DNA from: DAOMFM01 sp035429825
GTDB taxonomy: Bacteria; Acidobacteriota; Blastocatellia; UBA7656; JADIYM01
DNA length: 7,029 bases
Direction: 5' to 3'
Assembly (NCBI GenBank): GCA_044224215.1
Contig: JBGAKX010000187.1
Coordinates: 1-7,029, forward strand
The position numbers and the translations under genes were made by a program. The notes under the pieces were generated by a model, which was not told the DNA's origin, made no database searches, and saw only the letters and a list, made by a program, of their open reading frames with translations. Shown here one piece after another: positions 1-5,835 of this stretch. Within the stretch, counting starts at the first letter, position 1, and each line of letters starts with the position of its first letter.

Positions 1-961
1 CGCGCGACTCGGCGGCCTCGAGGAGCTGTGCATTCGAGAGCGCCGCCGCCGCCTGCGGCGCGATCGCGCCGAGCAGCCGTGCCGTTTTGTGATCGAAGCC
101 CGCAGGACGGTCCGCCGCGAACAGGAATCCGACGGTTTCGCCCTTCGCCCGCATCGGCGCGCACAAAAGGTTCAGCGGACGGTACGCGTCGGTGATGACC
201 GACGAGAATCGTATGTCGGACTCTGGCGAGTTCGAGTAGAAGGGCTCGAGCCAGCGAAGCGCGTCGATTCCTCCCTCCGAGGAGTCCACCGGGAAACGGA
301 ATTCGCCGATCTCCTCTGATCGCACGCCGAATCCCGGCGGCTCGGCCGTGACCGTGTTGCGCCGGGGATGCGACGTTGCCACAAAACAGCTCTCGGCGCC
401 GACGAGCCGCGCGGCGCGTTCGGCGATCGCGCGGCACAGGTCGCGTGCATTCGTCACCGCGGCGAACGAGCGCCCGATTTCGATGATCTCGGTCAGCTCC
501 TTCCGGCGACGCTCGCCTTCGTCGTGCCGGGACACCGATCCAAGCGCCGTCACGACGAGCGCGCCCATCGACGTCAGCAGCTGGTCCGTGATCGGGTCGA
601 GCTCGAACCCGGGGTCGAGCTCGAGCGCGAGAAAGCCGATGTCGCGATCGTGAAGCAGCAGCCGTCGGACGATCCGATTCGCGCGCGCACGCTCGTCGAA
701 GTGCTCGGTGACAGGATACTCCTCAACCGGGCCGTCGGGACTCCACGTGGCGCCGAATTCGAGGACGTCTTCGCCCTCGGTGACGACGAGCCACGCGCGT
801 GTGTAAGGGATCGTCTGGTGCAGGTGCGAGGCGAGCGACGCGCAGATCGCGCTGGTCGTGCGAACTCCCGACAGGTCGGTCGCGATCGCGCACGCGCCAC
901 TGAGCCGGTCCGTCAAACCGGCCTTGGGATTCGCCTGCTGCTCCGCGGTGCGACCTTTCAT
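1..961 (-). CDS. Tandem GAF-domain sensor/signalling protein, N-terminal 320 residues (C-terminus beyond left edge)
   Basis: The minus-strand frame is open from an ATG at 961 to the left edge with no stop, giving 320 residues. Two GAF-like units are visible. Residues about 30-140 form a diverged one (TRAWLVV strand near 54-60, then a RDIGFLALELD strand pair near 106-116). Residues about 155-315 form a more typical one: a DLCRAIAERAARLVGAES helix/strand at 174-191, LCAPMRAKGETVGFLFAAD at 266-284, and a closing helix rich in Ala/Leu at 293-315 that looks like the linker into a further domain. GAF domains bind small ligands or mediate dimerisation in cytosolic sensors. The output module (histidine kinase, GGDEF, phosphatase or other) is not in the window, so the specific function is unknown. 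No membrane segment is seen. The start is supported by GGTGA five bases before the ATG; an in-frame GTG three codons upstream is an alternative. It lies 111 nt downstream of der on the same strand and may be partly co-transcribed with it. Confidence 0.85.
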   Translation of the reverse strand, partial: MKGRTAEQQANPKAGLTDRLSGACAIATDLSGVRTTSAICASLASHLHQTIPYTRAWLVVTEGEDVLEFGATWSPDGPVEEYPVTEHFDERARANRIVRRLLLHDRDIGFLALELDPGFELDPITDQLLTSMGALVVTALGSVSRHDEGERRRKELTEIIEIGRSFAAVTNARDLCRAIAERAARLVGAESCFVATSHPRRNTVTAEPPGFGVRSEEIGEFRFPVDSSEGGIDALRWLEPFYSNSPESDIRFSSVITDAYRPLNLLCAPMRAKGETVGFLFAADRPAGFDHKTARLLGAIAPQAAAALSNAQLLEAAESR

Positions 962-994
962 CGTGGTCACCGGAACCGACTGGATGGGTGAGGA

Positions 995-1025
995 GGAACG
1001 ACGGCCGGCGTTGGCGCGTCGTCCC
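995..1025 (-). other. Inverted repeat / potential RNA hairpin between der and the GAF gene
   Basis: Read on the minus strand, GGGACGACG pairs with CGTCGTTCC across a 13-nt loop, giving nine base pairs including one G-U. No U-tract follows, so it is not a standard intrinsic terminator. It begins just after the possible -10 box at 1028-1033, so it would lie at the 5' end of a GAF-gene transcript starting there. Alternatively it could stabilise or process the 3' end of the der message. The pairing is seen; any role is inferred. Confidence 0.4.
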
Positions 1026-1027
1026 GT

Positions 1028-1033
1028 ATTGTA
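1028..1033 (-). promoter_or_regulatory. Possible -10 element (TACAAT) for the GAF gene
   Basis: TACAAT on the minus strand matches five of six bases of the sigma70 -10 consensus and stands out in a very GC-rich gap. No convincing -35 hexamer is found 16-19 nt upstream and there is no TGn extension. A start near 1020 would give a leader of about 60 nt before the ATG at 961. Weak evidence; the GAF gene could instead depend on read-through from der. Confidence 0.3.
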
Positions 1034-1072
1034 TCGGCAGAAGGGGATCGCGTCGCCAGCGAAACCTGCAGA

Positions 1073-2452
1073 TTAGTCGCGTCCGCCGGTCTTTGTGCGC
1101 CCGAGGACGCGTATCGGCGTGCCAAAGAACTCGTAGGTCTCGCGGAGGCGGTTTTCAACGTAGCGCTGGTACGAAAAGTGCAGTTTTGCCTTCTTGGCGT
1201 TCGTGAACAGCACGAACGTCGGAGGCGCGACGCTCGCCTGCGTGATGTACTTGACCTTCAGCTGCTGCTTTCCGGGCAGCGTCGCGCGGGGCTGGACGAG
1301 GTGCTGCACAAAGAACTGGTTGAGCTCGTGCGTCGCCACGCGTTTGCGCCGGGCCTCGGCTGCGCGCGCGGCCAGCTCCAGCAGTCGCGTGACCCGCTGG
1401 CCCGTCAGCGCCGAGATGAACACGACAGGCGCGAAGTCGAGAAACTTGAGCGTCTCGCGAACGCGTCGCTCGAATGCGGCCGGTGTTCCGGTCTCCTTTC
1501 CCGGGACGAGATCCCATTTGTTGACAGCAATTATGGTCGAACAGCCGGCGTCGTTCGCATACCCGCCGATCGTCGCGTCGAGGTTCGTCGGACCCTCGAC
1601 GGCGTCGATGACCAGAATTGCGACGTCCGCGCGCTCGAGGTGGCGGCGTGCCATCACGACCGACAGCTTTTCTGCCATGAGCTCGGTCTTGCCCTTGCGG
1701 CGAATGCCTGCGGTATCGATCAGGCGAAACCGGTGTCCGTCGGACTCGATCTCGGTATCGACGGCATCGCGCGTGGTCCCGGCGATCGGGGACACGATGA
1801 CGCGTTCGGCGCCGAGCAACTTGTTGACGAGCGACGACTTGCCGACGTTTGGGCGACCGACGATCGCGACGCTGATCTCGCGGCTTGCCGCGGCGTCCGG
1901 ATCGGTCAGGTCGATCCGATTCGCGATCGCCTCCAGCATGTCTCCAAATCCCTGGCCGTGCTCGGAGGACACCGGAATGACGTCGTCAAACCCCCACCGC
2001 GTGAATTCGAGGGCGTCGTCGTCGTGCCGGCGGGACTCGGCCTTGTTTGCGATGACAAAGACGGGCTTTCCGGTCTCCCGAAGCCGCTGCGCAAGCTCTT
2101 CGTCGAGCTGGGTCGCGCCCTGGCGTACGTCGACGACGAAGAGAAGCAGCGCCGCCTGCTCGATCGCAGCGCGGGCCTGCTGGAAGATTGCCGCGGGAAT
2201 GGTCGCCTCGTCGTCGGGGACGATGCCGCCGGTATCGACGACGTCGAACACCTTGCCCTGCCATTCCGCGACTCCGTAGATGCGATCACGTGTGATCCCG
2301 GGCTCGTCACCGACGATCGATCGCCGCGAACCAGTCAACCTGTTGAAAAGAGTCGACTTGCCGACATTGGGCCGGCCGACGATCGCGACGAGCGGCGTCG
2401 CCTGTGCCGTCGGTTCGGTGAGGTCGAGTGACGAGGTTTCCGGGGCGTCCAT
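1073..2452 (-). CDS. der: Ribosome biogenesis GTPase Der (EngA)
   Basis: Der is an essential double GTPase that acts in the cytoplasm on late assembly of the 50S ribosomal subunit. The 459-residue product has both G domains in tandem. Domain 1 has the P-loop GRPNVGKST at 26-34, a T54 switch region (GITRD), DTGG at 73-76 and G4 NKAE at 136-139 (Glu in place of the usual Asp). Domain 2 has GRPNVGKSS at 199-207, GTTRD at 225-229, DTAG at 246-249 and NKWD at 311-314. A KH-like domain fills the rest (about 363-459), ending in the family's typical basic tail. Length falls between the B. subtilis (about 436) and E. coli (about 490) proteins. I chose the ATG at 2452 because the P-loop then begins 25 residues in. 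The frame stays open upstream: an ATG at 2536 has GGAGG 13 nt before it and would add 28 Arg/Ser-rich residues unlike the family. Transcribed divergently from speA. Identity is very secure, the exact start less so. Confidence 0.97.
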   Translation of the reverse strand: MDAPETSSLDLTEPTAQATPLVAIVGRPNVGKSTLFNRLTGSRRSIVGDEPGITRDRIYGVAEWQGKVFDVVDTGGIVPDDEATIPAAIFQQARAAIEQAALLLFVVDVRQGATQLDEELAQRLRETGKPVFVIANKAESRRHDDDALEFTRWGFDDVIPVSSEHGQGFGDMLEAIANRIDLTDPDAAASREISVAIVGRPNVGKSSLVNKLLGAERVIVSPIAGTTRDAVDTEIESDGHRFRLIDTAGIRRKGKTELMAEKLSVVMARRHLERADVAILVIDAVEGPTNLDATIGGYANDAGCSTIIAVNKWDLVPGKETGTPAAFERRVRETLKFLDFAPVVFISALTGQRVTRLLELAARAAEARRKRVATHELNQFFVQHLVQPRATLPGKQQLKVKYITQASVAPPTFVLFTNAKKAKLHFSYQRYVENRLRETYEFFGTPIRVLGRTKTGGRD

Positions 2453-2459
2453 TGGGCGG

Positions 2460-2468
2460 AGTGTACCA
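2460..2468 (-). promoter_or_regulatory. Extended -10 promoter element for der (TGGTACACT)
   Basis: On the minus strand TGG-TACACT fits the extended -10 pattern TGn-TAnnnT. There is no recognisable -35 hexamer 16-18 nt upstream, which extended -10 promoters can do without. Only seven bases (CCGCCCA) separate the hexamer from the der ATG at 2452, so a start at the usual distance would give a leaderless message or one with a single leader base. No Shine-Dalgarno sequence precedes this ATG, which agrees with that reading. Confidence 0.45.
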
Positions 2469-2496
2469 CGCCGATGCGGAGATCGCCCTGCCGTCC

Positions 2497-2524
2497 ACGA
2501 TCGCCAGGCGCGGCTGGCAATCGT
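2497..2524. promoter_or_regulatory. 28-bp inverted repeat, candidate operator in the der/speA divergent region
   Basis: ACGATCGCCAG-N6-CTGGCAATCGT has 11-bp arms that match at 10 positions. It sits about 35-60 bp upstream of the der -10 element and about 135 bp upstream of the speA -35. Its size suits a dimeric repressor or activator, or an RNA hairpin if der is transcribed from further upstream. No regulator family is recognised from the motif. Confidence 0.4.
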
Positions 2525-2591
2525 CGATTTTTCCATTGCAAACGGCACGCCTCCGGTGCGGTCCAAAGGGACAATATTGGCCGCTCGGCCG

Positions 2592-2615
2592 AAGGGTAAA
2601 AGCCCGGAAACCCTT
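2592..2615. repeat. Short inverted repeat in the divergent region
   Basis: AAGGGT and ACCCTT are exact inverted copies separated by 12 nt. The arms are only six bases, so chance is possible. It lies between the two larger dyads at 2497-2524 and 2628-2650. There is no gene on either side for which it could act as a terminator, because der and speA diverge from this region. Confidence 0.25.
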
Positions 2616-2627
2616 TATTTCTATCAG

Positions 2628-2650
2628 TTTTGGGCGAATGGCGCTCAAAA
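2628..2650. promoter_or_regulatory. Inverted repeat immediately upstream of the speA -35, candidate regulator site
   Basis: TTTTGGGCG-N5-CGCTCAAAA has nine-base arms matching at eight positions. Its right arm overlaps the start of the A9 tract and its centre lies about 54 bp before the predicted speA start. That position suits an activator site, or a repressor that competes with UP-element contact. It is not an ArgR box as I know that motif. The binding protein is unknown. Confidence 0.4.
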
Positions 2651-2686
2651 AAAAACTTTGACAGGTTGTGGCCGATCTGCTACATT
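2647..2686 (+). promoter_or_regulatory. Sigma70-type promoter for speA with A-tract UP element
   Basis: TTGACA at 2658-2663 is a perfect -35 hexamer. Seventeen bases later comes TACATT at 2681-2686, four of six bases of the -10 consensus, preceded by TGC (extended -10). A run of nine A residues at 2647-2655 just upstream of the -35 resembles an UP element. The predicted start is near 2693, giving a leader of about 65 nt to the TTG start codon at 2758. This is the clearest promoter in the window and suggests strong basal expression. Confidence 0.8.
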
Positions 2687-2696
2687 TCAGCGCTTG

Positions 2697-2728
2697 TCGC
2701 GGCCACCCCATTCCTTTTTGGGCCGCGA
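2697..2728 (+). other. GC-rich hairpin at the start of the speA leader
   Basis: TCGCGGCC and GGCCGCGA form a perfect eight-base-pair stem around a 16-nt loop. It starts within a few nucleotides of the predicted transcription start and ends 17 nt before the GGGAG ribosome binding site. It could protect the 5' end from decay or form part of a leader control element. Inside the loop, CCCA could pair with TGGG overlapping the 3' arm, so a competing fold exists. No known riboswitch class is recognised. Confidence 0.5.
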
Positions 2729-2745
2729 GTTTCCAGCCTCGTGAC

Positions 2746-2750
2746 GGGAG
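2746..2750 (+). promoter_or_regulatory. Ribosome binding site deciding the speA TTG start
   Basis: GGGAG lies seven bases before TTG at 2758-2760. The only other in-frame start upstream, GTG at 2668, falls inside the spacer of the speA promoter and so precedes the transcription start. This site therefore favours TTG 2758. Confidence 0.7.
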
Positions 2751-2757
2751 CCAACTG

Positions 2758-4647
2758 TTGAGAACGACCATAGAGAAGGCGGCTGAGACTTATGGAGTCG
2801 CTAGCTGGGGTTCCGGCTACATTGAAATAAACAGGAAAGGGAACCTGGTCGTGAAGCCCGCCGAGAATGAGGACGGCGTGGACCTGAAGGAGGTTGTCGA
2901 CGATCTCGTCAAGCGGGGGATCACGCCACCGCTGCTGATCAGGTTTCCGCAGATTCTTGCGAACCAGGTCCGCCGGCTCCACCGCTCGTTCAAGGGGGCG
3001 ATCCGCGAGTTCGACTACGAGGGGCGTCACCGCGCAGTGTTCCCGATGAAGGTGAATCCGCGCCGCGAAGTCCTCGAGGAGTTCCTGAAAGAGGGCGGCC
3101 GCTACGATTACGGGCTCGAGGCGGGCTCCAAGGCGGAGTTGTACGCCGCGCTCTCGATGCCGCAGGCGGACGACGGGCTGCTGCTGTGTAACGGCTTCAA
3201 GGACGCGGCGTTCATGGAGCTCGCGCTGATGGGCCGGATGGTCGGCAAGAACGTCATCATCACGCTCGAGAAGCTGTCGGAGCTGAAGATCGCAATTGCC
3301 GTCGCGGACAAGCTCGGCGTGAGGCCGGCGTTCGGCATCCGGGCAAAGCTCTATTCGAAGGGCAGCGGCAAGTGGGAGGAATCGGGCGGCGAGACCGCGA
3401 AGTTCGGGCTGACGACGAGCGAGATCCTCGAAGTGTTGAGGTACCTGGGCAAGCGCGACATGCTCGATACGCTCAAGGTGCTTCACTTCCACATCGGGTC
3501 GCAGATCACCGACATCAAGCGCATCAAGAACGCGATGAAGGAGGCCGCCCGGGTCTACGCCAAGATCCGGCAGAAGGGCATCAACATCGAGTACCTGAAC
3601 GTCGGTGGCGGCATGGCCGTCGATTACGACGGCAGCCGGACGTCCTACGAATCATCCGCGAACTACAGCATGCAGGAGTTCGCGAACGACGTAATCTTTA
3701 CTATCAAAAGCGTTTGTGACGACGAGGATGTTCCCGAGCCGAACCTGATCACGGAATCCGGACGCATCATGTCGGCCTATCACGCGATGCTCGTGGTCAA
3801 CGTCACGGAAGAGATCGAGACCTACGTCGAGAACGTGGTGCGGCTCGAGCCGAGCGCCGACGATCCGACCGTTGTCGGCGAGCTGTTCGAGCTGTACGAC
3901 AGCATCAATGCCAAGAACTACCGCGAGTACTACCACGATGCGCAGGAACACAAGGACGAGATGTTCACGATGTTCAACCTCGGGCTGATCTCGCTCGAGG
4001 ATCGCGCGCTTGGCGAGTCGCTGTTCTGGGAGATCTCGGCAAAGGCGCTCAAGTACGCGCAGAACGCGAAGTACGTCCCCGAGGAGTTCGAGGAGCTGAA
4101 ATCCGTGCTTGCCGCGCGGTACCTGTGCAACTTCTCGGTCTTCCGTTCGGTACCGGATCACTGGGCGATCGAGCAGCTGTTTCCGATCCTCCCGATCCAC
4201 AAGCTGAAGGAGCCGGCGACTGAGTTCGTGACGCTGTGCGATATCACGTGCGACTCGGACGGCCGGATCGACAAGTTCGTCGATCTGCACGACGTCAAGA
4301 AGGTGCTCGAGATCCATCCGTTCGACGGCAGTCCGTACTACCTCGGGATCTTTCTCGTCGGCGCCTACCAGGAGGTGATGGGGAACTATCACAACCTGTT
4401 CGGGCGTCCCAACGAGGCGCACGTCATCGTCGAGCGCGACGGCGCATACCACATCAAGAAGACTACGCCGGGATCGACGATCGGGAACATGCTCGACTAC
4501 GCGCGGTACGACCGCGACGCCGTGCGCGACCGGTTCTTTGGGATGGTCGATGCCCGGGTGAAGAACGGGGACATGAGCGAAGACGTTTCGTACGTCGTCA
4601 AGGACCGTTACGACGGTCATATCAAGGGGATAACGTACCTGGTTTGA
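2758..4647 (+). CDS. speA: Biosynthetic arginine decarboxylase (SpeA, PLP-dependent fold III)
   Basis: SpeA decarboxylates L-arginine to agmatine and CO2, the entry step of arginine-derived polyamine synthesis. From the TTG start the product has 629 residues (E. coli SpeA about 658). The N-terminus (TYGVASWGSGYIEIN at 11-25) matches the family's opening strand. The PLP-binding lysine is K98 in FPMKVNPR (E. coli YPIKVNQ). Further signatures are GLEAGSKAEL at 119-128, the SGKWEESGGE segment at 203-212, HFHIGSQ at 243-249, NVGGGMAVDY at 281-290, ITESGR at 331-336 (phosphate-site region), and CDITCDSDG at 494-502 with the likely catalytic cysteine C498. GAYQE (535-539) and GNYHNLFG (542-549) close the active site from the second subunit. 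All key residues are present and I see no frameshift. The strong promoter is at 2647-2686. The next gene, a DHS homologue, starts 85 nt downstream and likely shares the transcript. No agmatinase, agmatine deiminase, speD or speE lies in the window. Confidence 0.97.
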   Translation: MRTTIEKAAETYGVASWGSGYIEINRKGNLVVKPAENEDGVDLKEVVDDLVKRGITPPLLIRFPQILANQVRRLHRSFKGAIREFDYEGRHRAVFPMKVNPRREVLEEFLKEGGRYDYGLEAGSKAELYAALSMPQADDGLLLCNGFKDAAFMELALMGRMVGKNVIITLEKLSELKIAIAVADKLGVRPAFGIRAKLYSKGSGKWEESGGETAKFGLTTSEILEVLRYLGKRDMLDTLKVLHFHIGSQITDIKRIKNAMKEAARVYAKIRQKGINIEYLNVGGGMAVDYDGSRTSYESSANYSMQEFANDVIFTIKSVCDDEDVPEPNLITESGRIMSAYHAMLVVNVTEEIETYVENVVRLEPSADDPTVVGELFELYDSINAKNYREYYHDAQEHKDEMFTMFNLGLISLEDRALGESLFWEISAKALKYAQNAKYVPEEFEELKSVLAARYLCNFSVFRSVPDHWAIEQLFPILPIHKLKEPATEFVTLCDITCDSDGRIDKFVDLHDVKKVLEIHPFDGSPYYLGIFLVGAYQEVMGNYHNLFGRPNEAHVIVERDGAYHIKKTTPGSTIGNMLDYARYDRDAVRDRFFGMVDARVKNGDMSEDVSYVVKDRYDGHIKGITYLV

Positions 4648-4654
4648 TTGGGCC

Positions 4655-4677
4655 TCCGGCATGCTCTCGTGGCCGGA
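4655..4677 (+). other. Weak intercistronic hairpin between speA and the DHS-like gene
   Basis: TCCGGC and GCCGGA are exact inverted repeats around an 11-nt loop, starting eight bases after the speA stop. No T-run follows, so it is not a convincing terminator. It may be an mRNA stability or partial attenuation element that sets the ratio of the two products, or it may be chance in GC-rich DNA. Confidence 0.3.
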
Positions 4678-4732
4678 ATTGCTCGCCTCAGTAGTTCGAT
4701 TTCTCGGAAGGGCTCCGTAGGACCTCACTATT

Positions 4733-5782
4733 ATGATGAAACGATCGAAAGCGTCGAAGTTCCTGAAGACTCCGACATACCCAATTCAGATTGATCGCGA
4801 CCGCTCGGTTGCCGGGCTCCTGTCGAAGATGGAGGCGACGAGCTTCCAGGGGCGCAACCTCGCTGCGGCGCACCAGGTCTGGCTCAACATGCTTCAGGAC
4901 AACTCGACGGTGTTCCTGGGTCTGTCGGGTGCGCTCGTCGCAGCCGGCATGCGGCGTCTGATCGCCTACCTGATCAAGAACCACTACGTCGACGTCGTCG
5001 TCGCAACGGGTGCGAACCTGTTCCACGACCTGCACGAGACGCTCGGGCGGTACCACTACCAGGGATCGCCGCGCCCGGACGACAAGGAGCTGAAGGATTC
5101 GGGCGTCGTGCGGATTTACGACACGTTCGCGTCCGAGGTCGAGTTCCGCGAGGCGGACGAGTGGGTCGGCAACTTCTCGAACACGCTCGATCACGCGCGT
5201 CCGTATTCGACGCGCGAGTTTCTTCACCTGCTCGGTCGTGAACTGTCGGAGATCGCGACCGAAGACGGCATCCTGACGTCGGCCTACAAGGCCAAGATCC
5301 CGATTTACTGCCCGTCGATCACGGATTCCCCGATCGGAGTTGGAATCGCGTCGAGCCGCATCGACCGAAAGAATCCGTTCCAGTTCGACGTGATTGCGGA
5401 CGTCGTGGAGATGGCGCAGATCGTCGCCAAGTCGGCGAACACCGGCGCGGTGTTCTTTGGCGGCGGCGTTCCCAAGAACTTCATCCTGCAGGCGGGCCAG
5501 ACGGCCACGACGATCAAGGCGAACGTGCGTTCGCACAAGTATGCCGTGCAGATCGTGACTGCGGGCCCGCAGTACGGCGGGTTGTCGGGCGGCTTTGTCG
5601 AGGATTCGGCGTCGTGGGGCAAGTCGGCTCGCGATGCGGATCGCGTGACGTGCAACGTCGACGCCACGATCGCGATGCCGCTGCTCGTGACGGCGCTGTC
5701 GCAGACGGGGACCAAGGTGCTCAAACAGCGGCGCCGGCCGGTGTTCACGTTTGGCAAGGAGCTGACGATCTCGTTCGGGTAG
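4733..5782 (+). CDS. Deoxyhypusine synthase-family protein (bacterial DHS-like, probable NAD-dependent polyamine aminoalkyltransferase)
   Basis: The 349-residue product belongs to the DHS/homospermidine synthase family. Classical members use NAD to oxidise spermidine and pass an aminobutyl group, through an imine on an active-site lysine, to eIF5A or putrescine. Recognisable blocks are LGLSGALVAAGMRRLI (62-77), DVVVATGANLFHDL (87-100), IYCPSITDSPIG (191-202), FFGGGVPKNF (241-250) and EDSASWGK (290-297). K297 aligns with the human catalytic Lys329 and W295 with Trp327. By alignment from memory, other spermidine-contact residues are changed: Asp243 to V203, His288 to N249, Asp316 to L284, Glu323 to D291. 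Since bacteria lack eIF5A, the substrate is probably a free amine; the arginine decarboxylase neighbour points to agmatine or a derived polyamine, which is inference. ATG 4733 has AGGA at 4719-4722, ten bases upstream; a second ATG follows at once. Soluble, no signal peptide. I leave the symbol empty because the reaction is not settled. Confidence 0.9.
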   Translation: MMKRSKASKFLKTPTYPIQIDRDRSVAGLLSKMEATSFQGRNLAAAHQVWLNMLQDNSTVFLGLSGALVAAGMRRLIAYLIKNHYVDVVVATGANLFHDLHETLGRYHYQGSPRPDDKELKDSGVVRIYDTFASEVEFREADEWVGNFSNTLDHARPYSTREFLHLLGRELSEIATEDGILTSAYKAKIPIYCPSITDSPIGVGIASSRIDRKNPFQFDVIADVVEMAQIVAKSANTGAVFFGGGVPKNFILQAGQTATTIKANVRSHKYAVQIVTAGPQYGGLSGGFVEDSASWGKSARDADRVTCNVDATIAMPLLVTALSQTGTKVLKQRRRPVFTFGKELTISFG

Positions 5783-5794
5783 AAGAAGGGCCGT

Positions 5795-5835
5795 AGATCG
5801 CGCAGATCAGGCGGAAGAACGCGGATCAATCGCAG
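5795..5835. repeat. Degenerate CGCRGATCA repeat at the convergent gene junction
   Basis: The gap between the converging DHS-like and yihY genes reads as imperfect copies of a short unit: AGATCG, CGCAGATCAGG (5801-5811), CGCGGATCAAT (5820-5830) and CGCAG (5831-5835). The second copy supplies the yihY stop codon and the array runs into its last codons. It resembles short CGCGGATnA/CGCAGATnA-type intergenic repeats that I recall from other GC-rich environmental bacteria, but that resemblance is from memory. No terminator with a T-run is seen in this junction. Confidence 0.35.

Noticed and set aside
368..991. Plus-strand open frame of 207 codons opposite the GAF gene
   Set aside because: The minus strand has a continuous frame from 961 to the left edge with clear GAF-domain features. 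The plus-strand product is Arg/Ala-rich and unrecognisable.
1178..2431. Long plus-strand open frame of 417 codons opposite der
   Set aside because: It is the antisense shadow of der. In GC-rich DNA the opposite strand often stays open. Der on the minus strand shows all its GTPase motifs, while the plus-strand product has no recognisable domain.
2453..2566. N-terminal extension of der to the most upstream in-frame ATG at 2566
   Set aside because: The extra 38 residues are Arg/Ser/Trp-rich, resemble no Der N-terminus, and overlap the candidate promoter and dyad. The intermediate ATG at 2536 is kept only as an alternative because GGAGG lies 13 nt before it.
2610..2660. Possible minus-strand promoter for der (TTGAGC-N17-GATAGA)
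   Set aside because: The -10 matches only three of six bases, and the sequence is better explained as part of the speA promoter dyad and A-tract.
2680..3492. Minus-strand open frame of 270 codons opposite the start of speA
   Set aside because: It is a shadow of speA, with no motif and no ribosome binding or promoter evidence.
3652..4728. Minus-strand open frame of 358 codons opposite the 3' half of speA
   Set aside because: It is antisense to well-conserved SpeA sequence and its composition (very rich in Val, Arg, Asp, Leu) is typical of a shadow frame.
4726..4738. TATTAT-like -10 box just before the DHS-like gene
   Set aside because: It overlaps the start codon, so transcription would begin inside the gene, and no -35 supports it.
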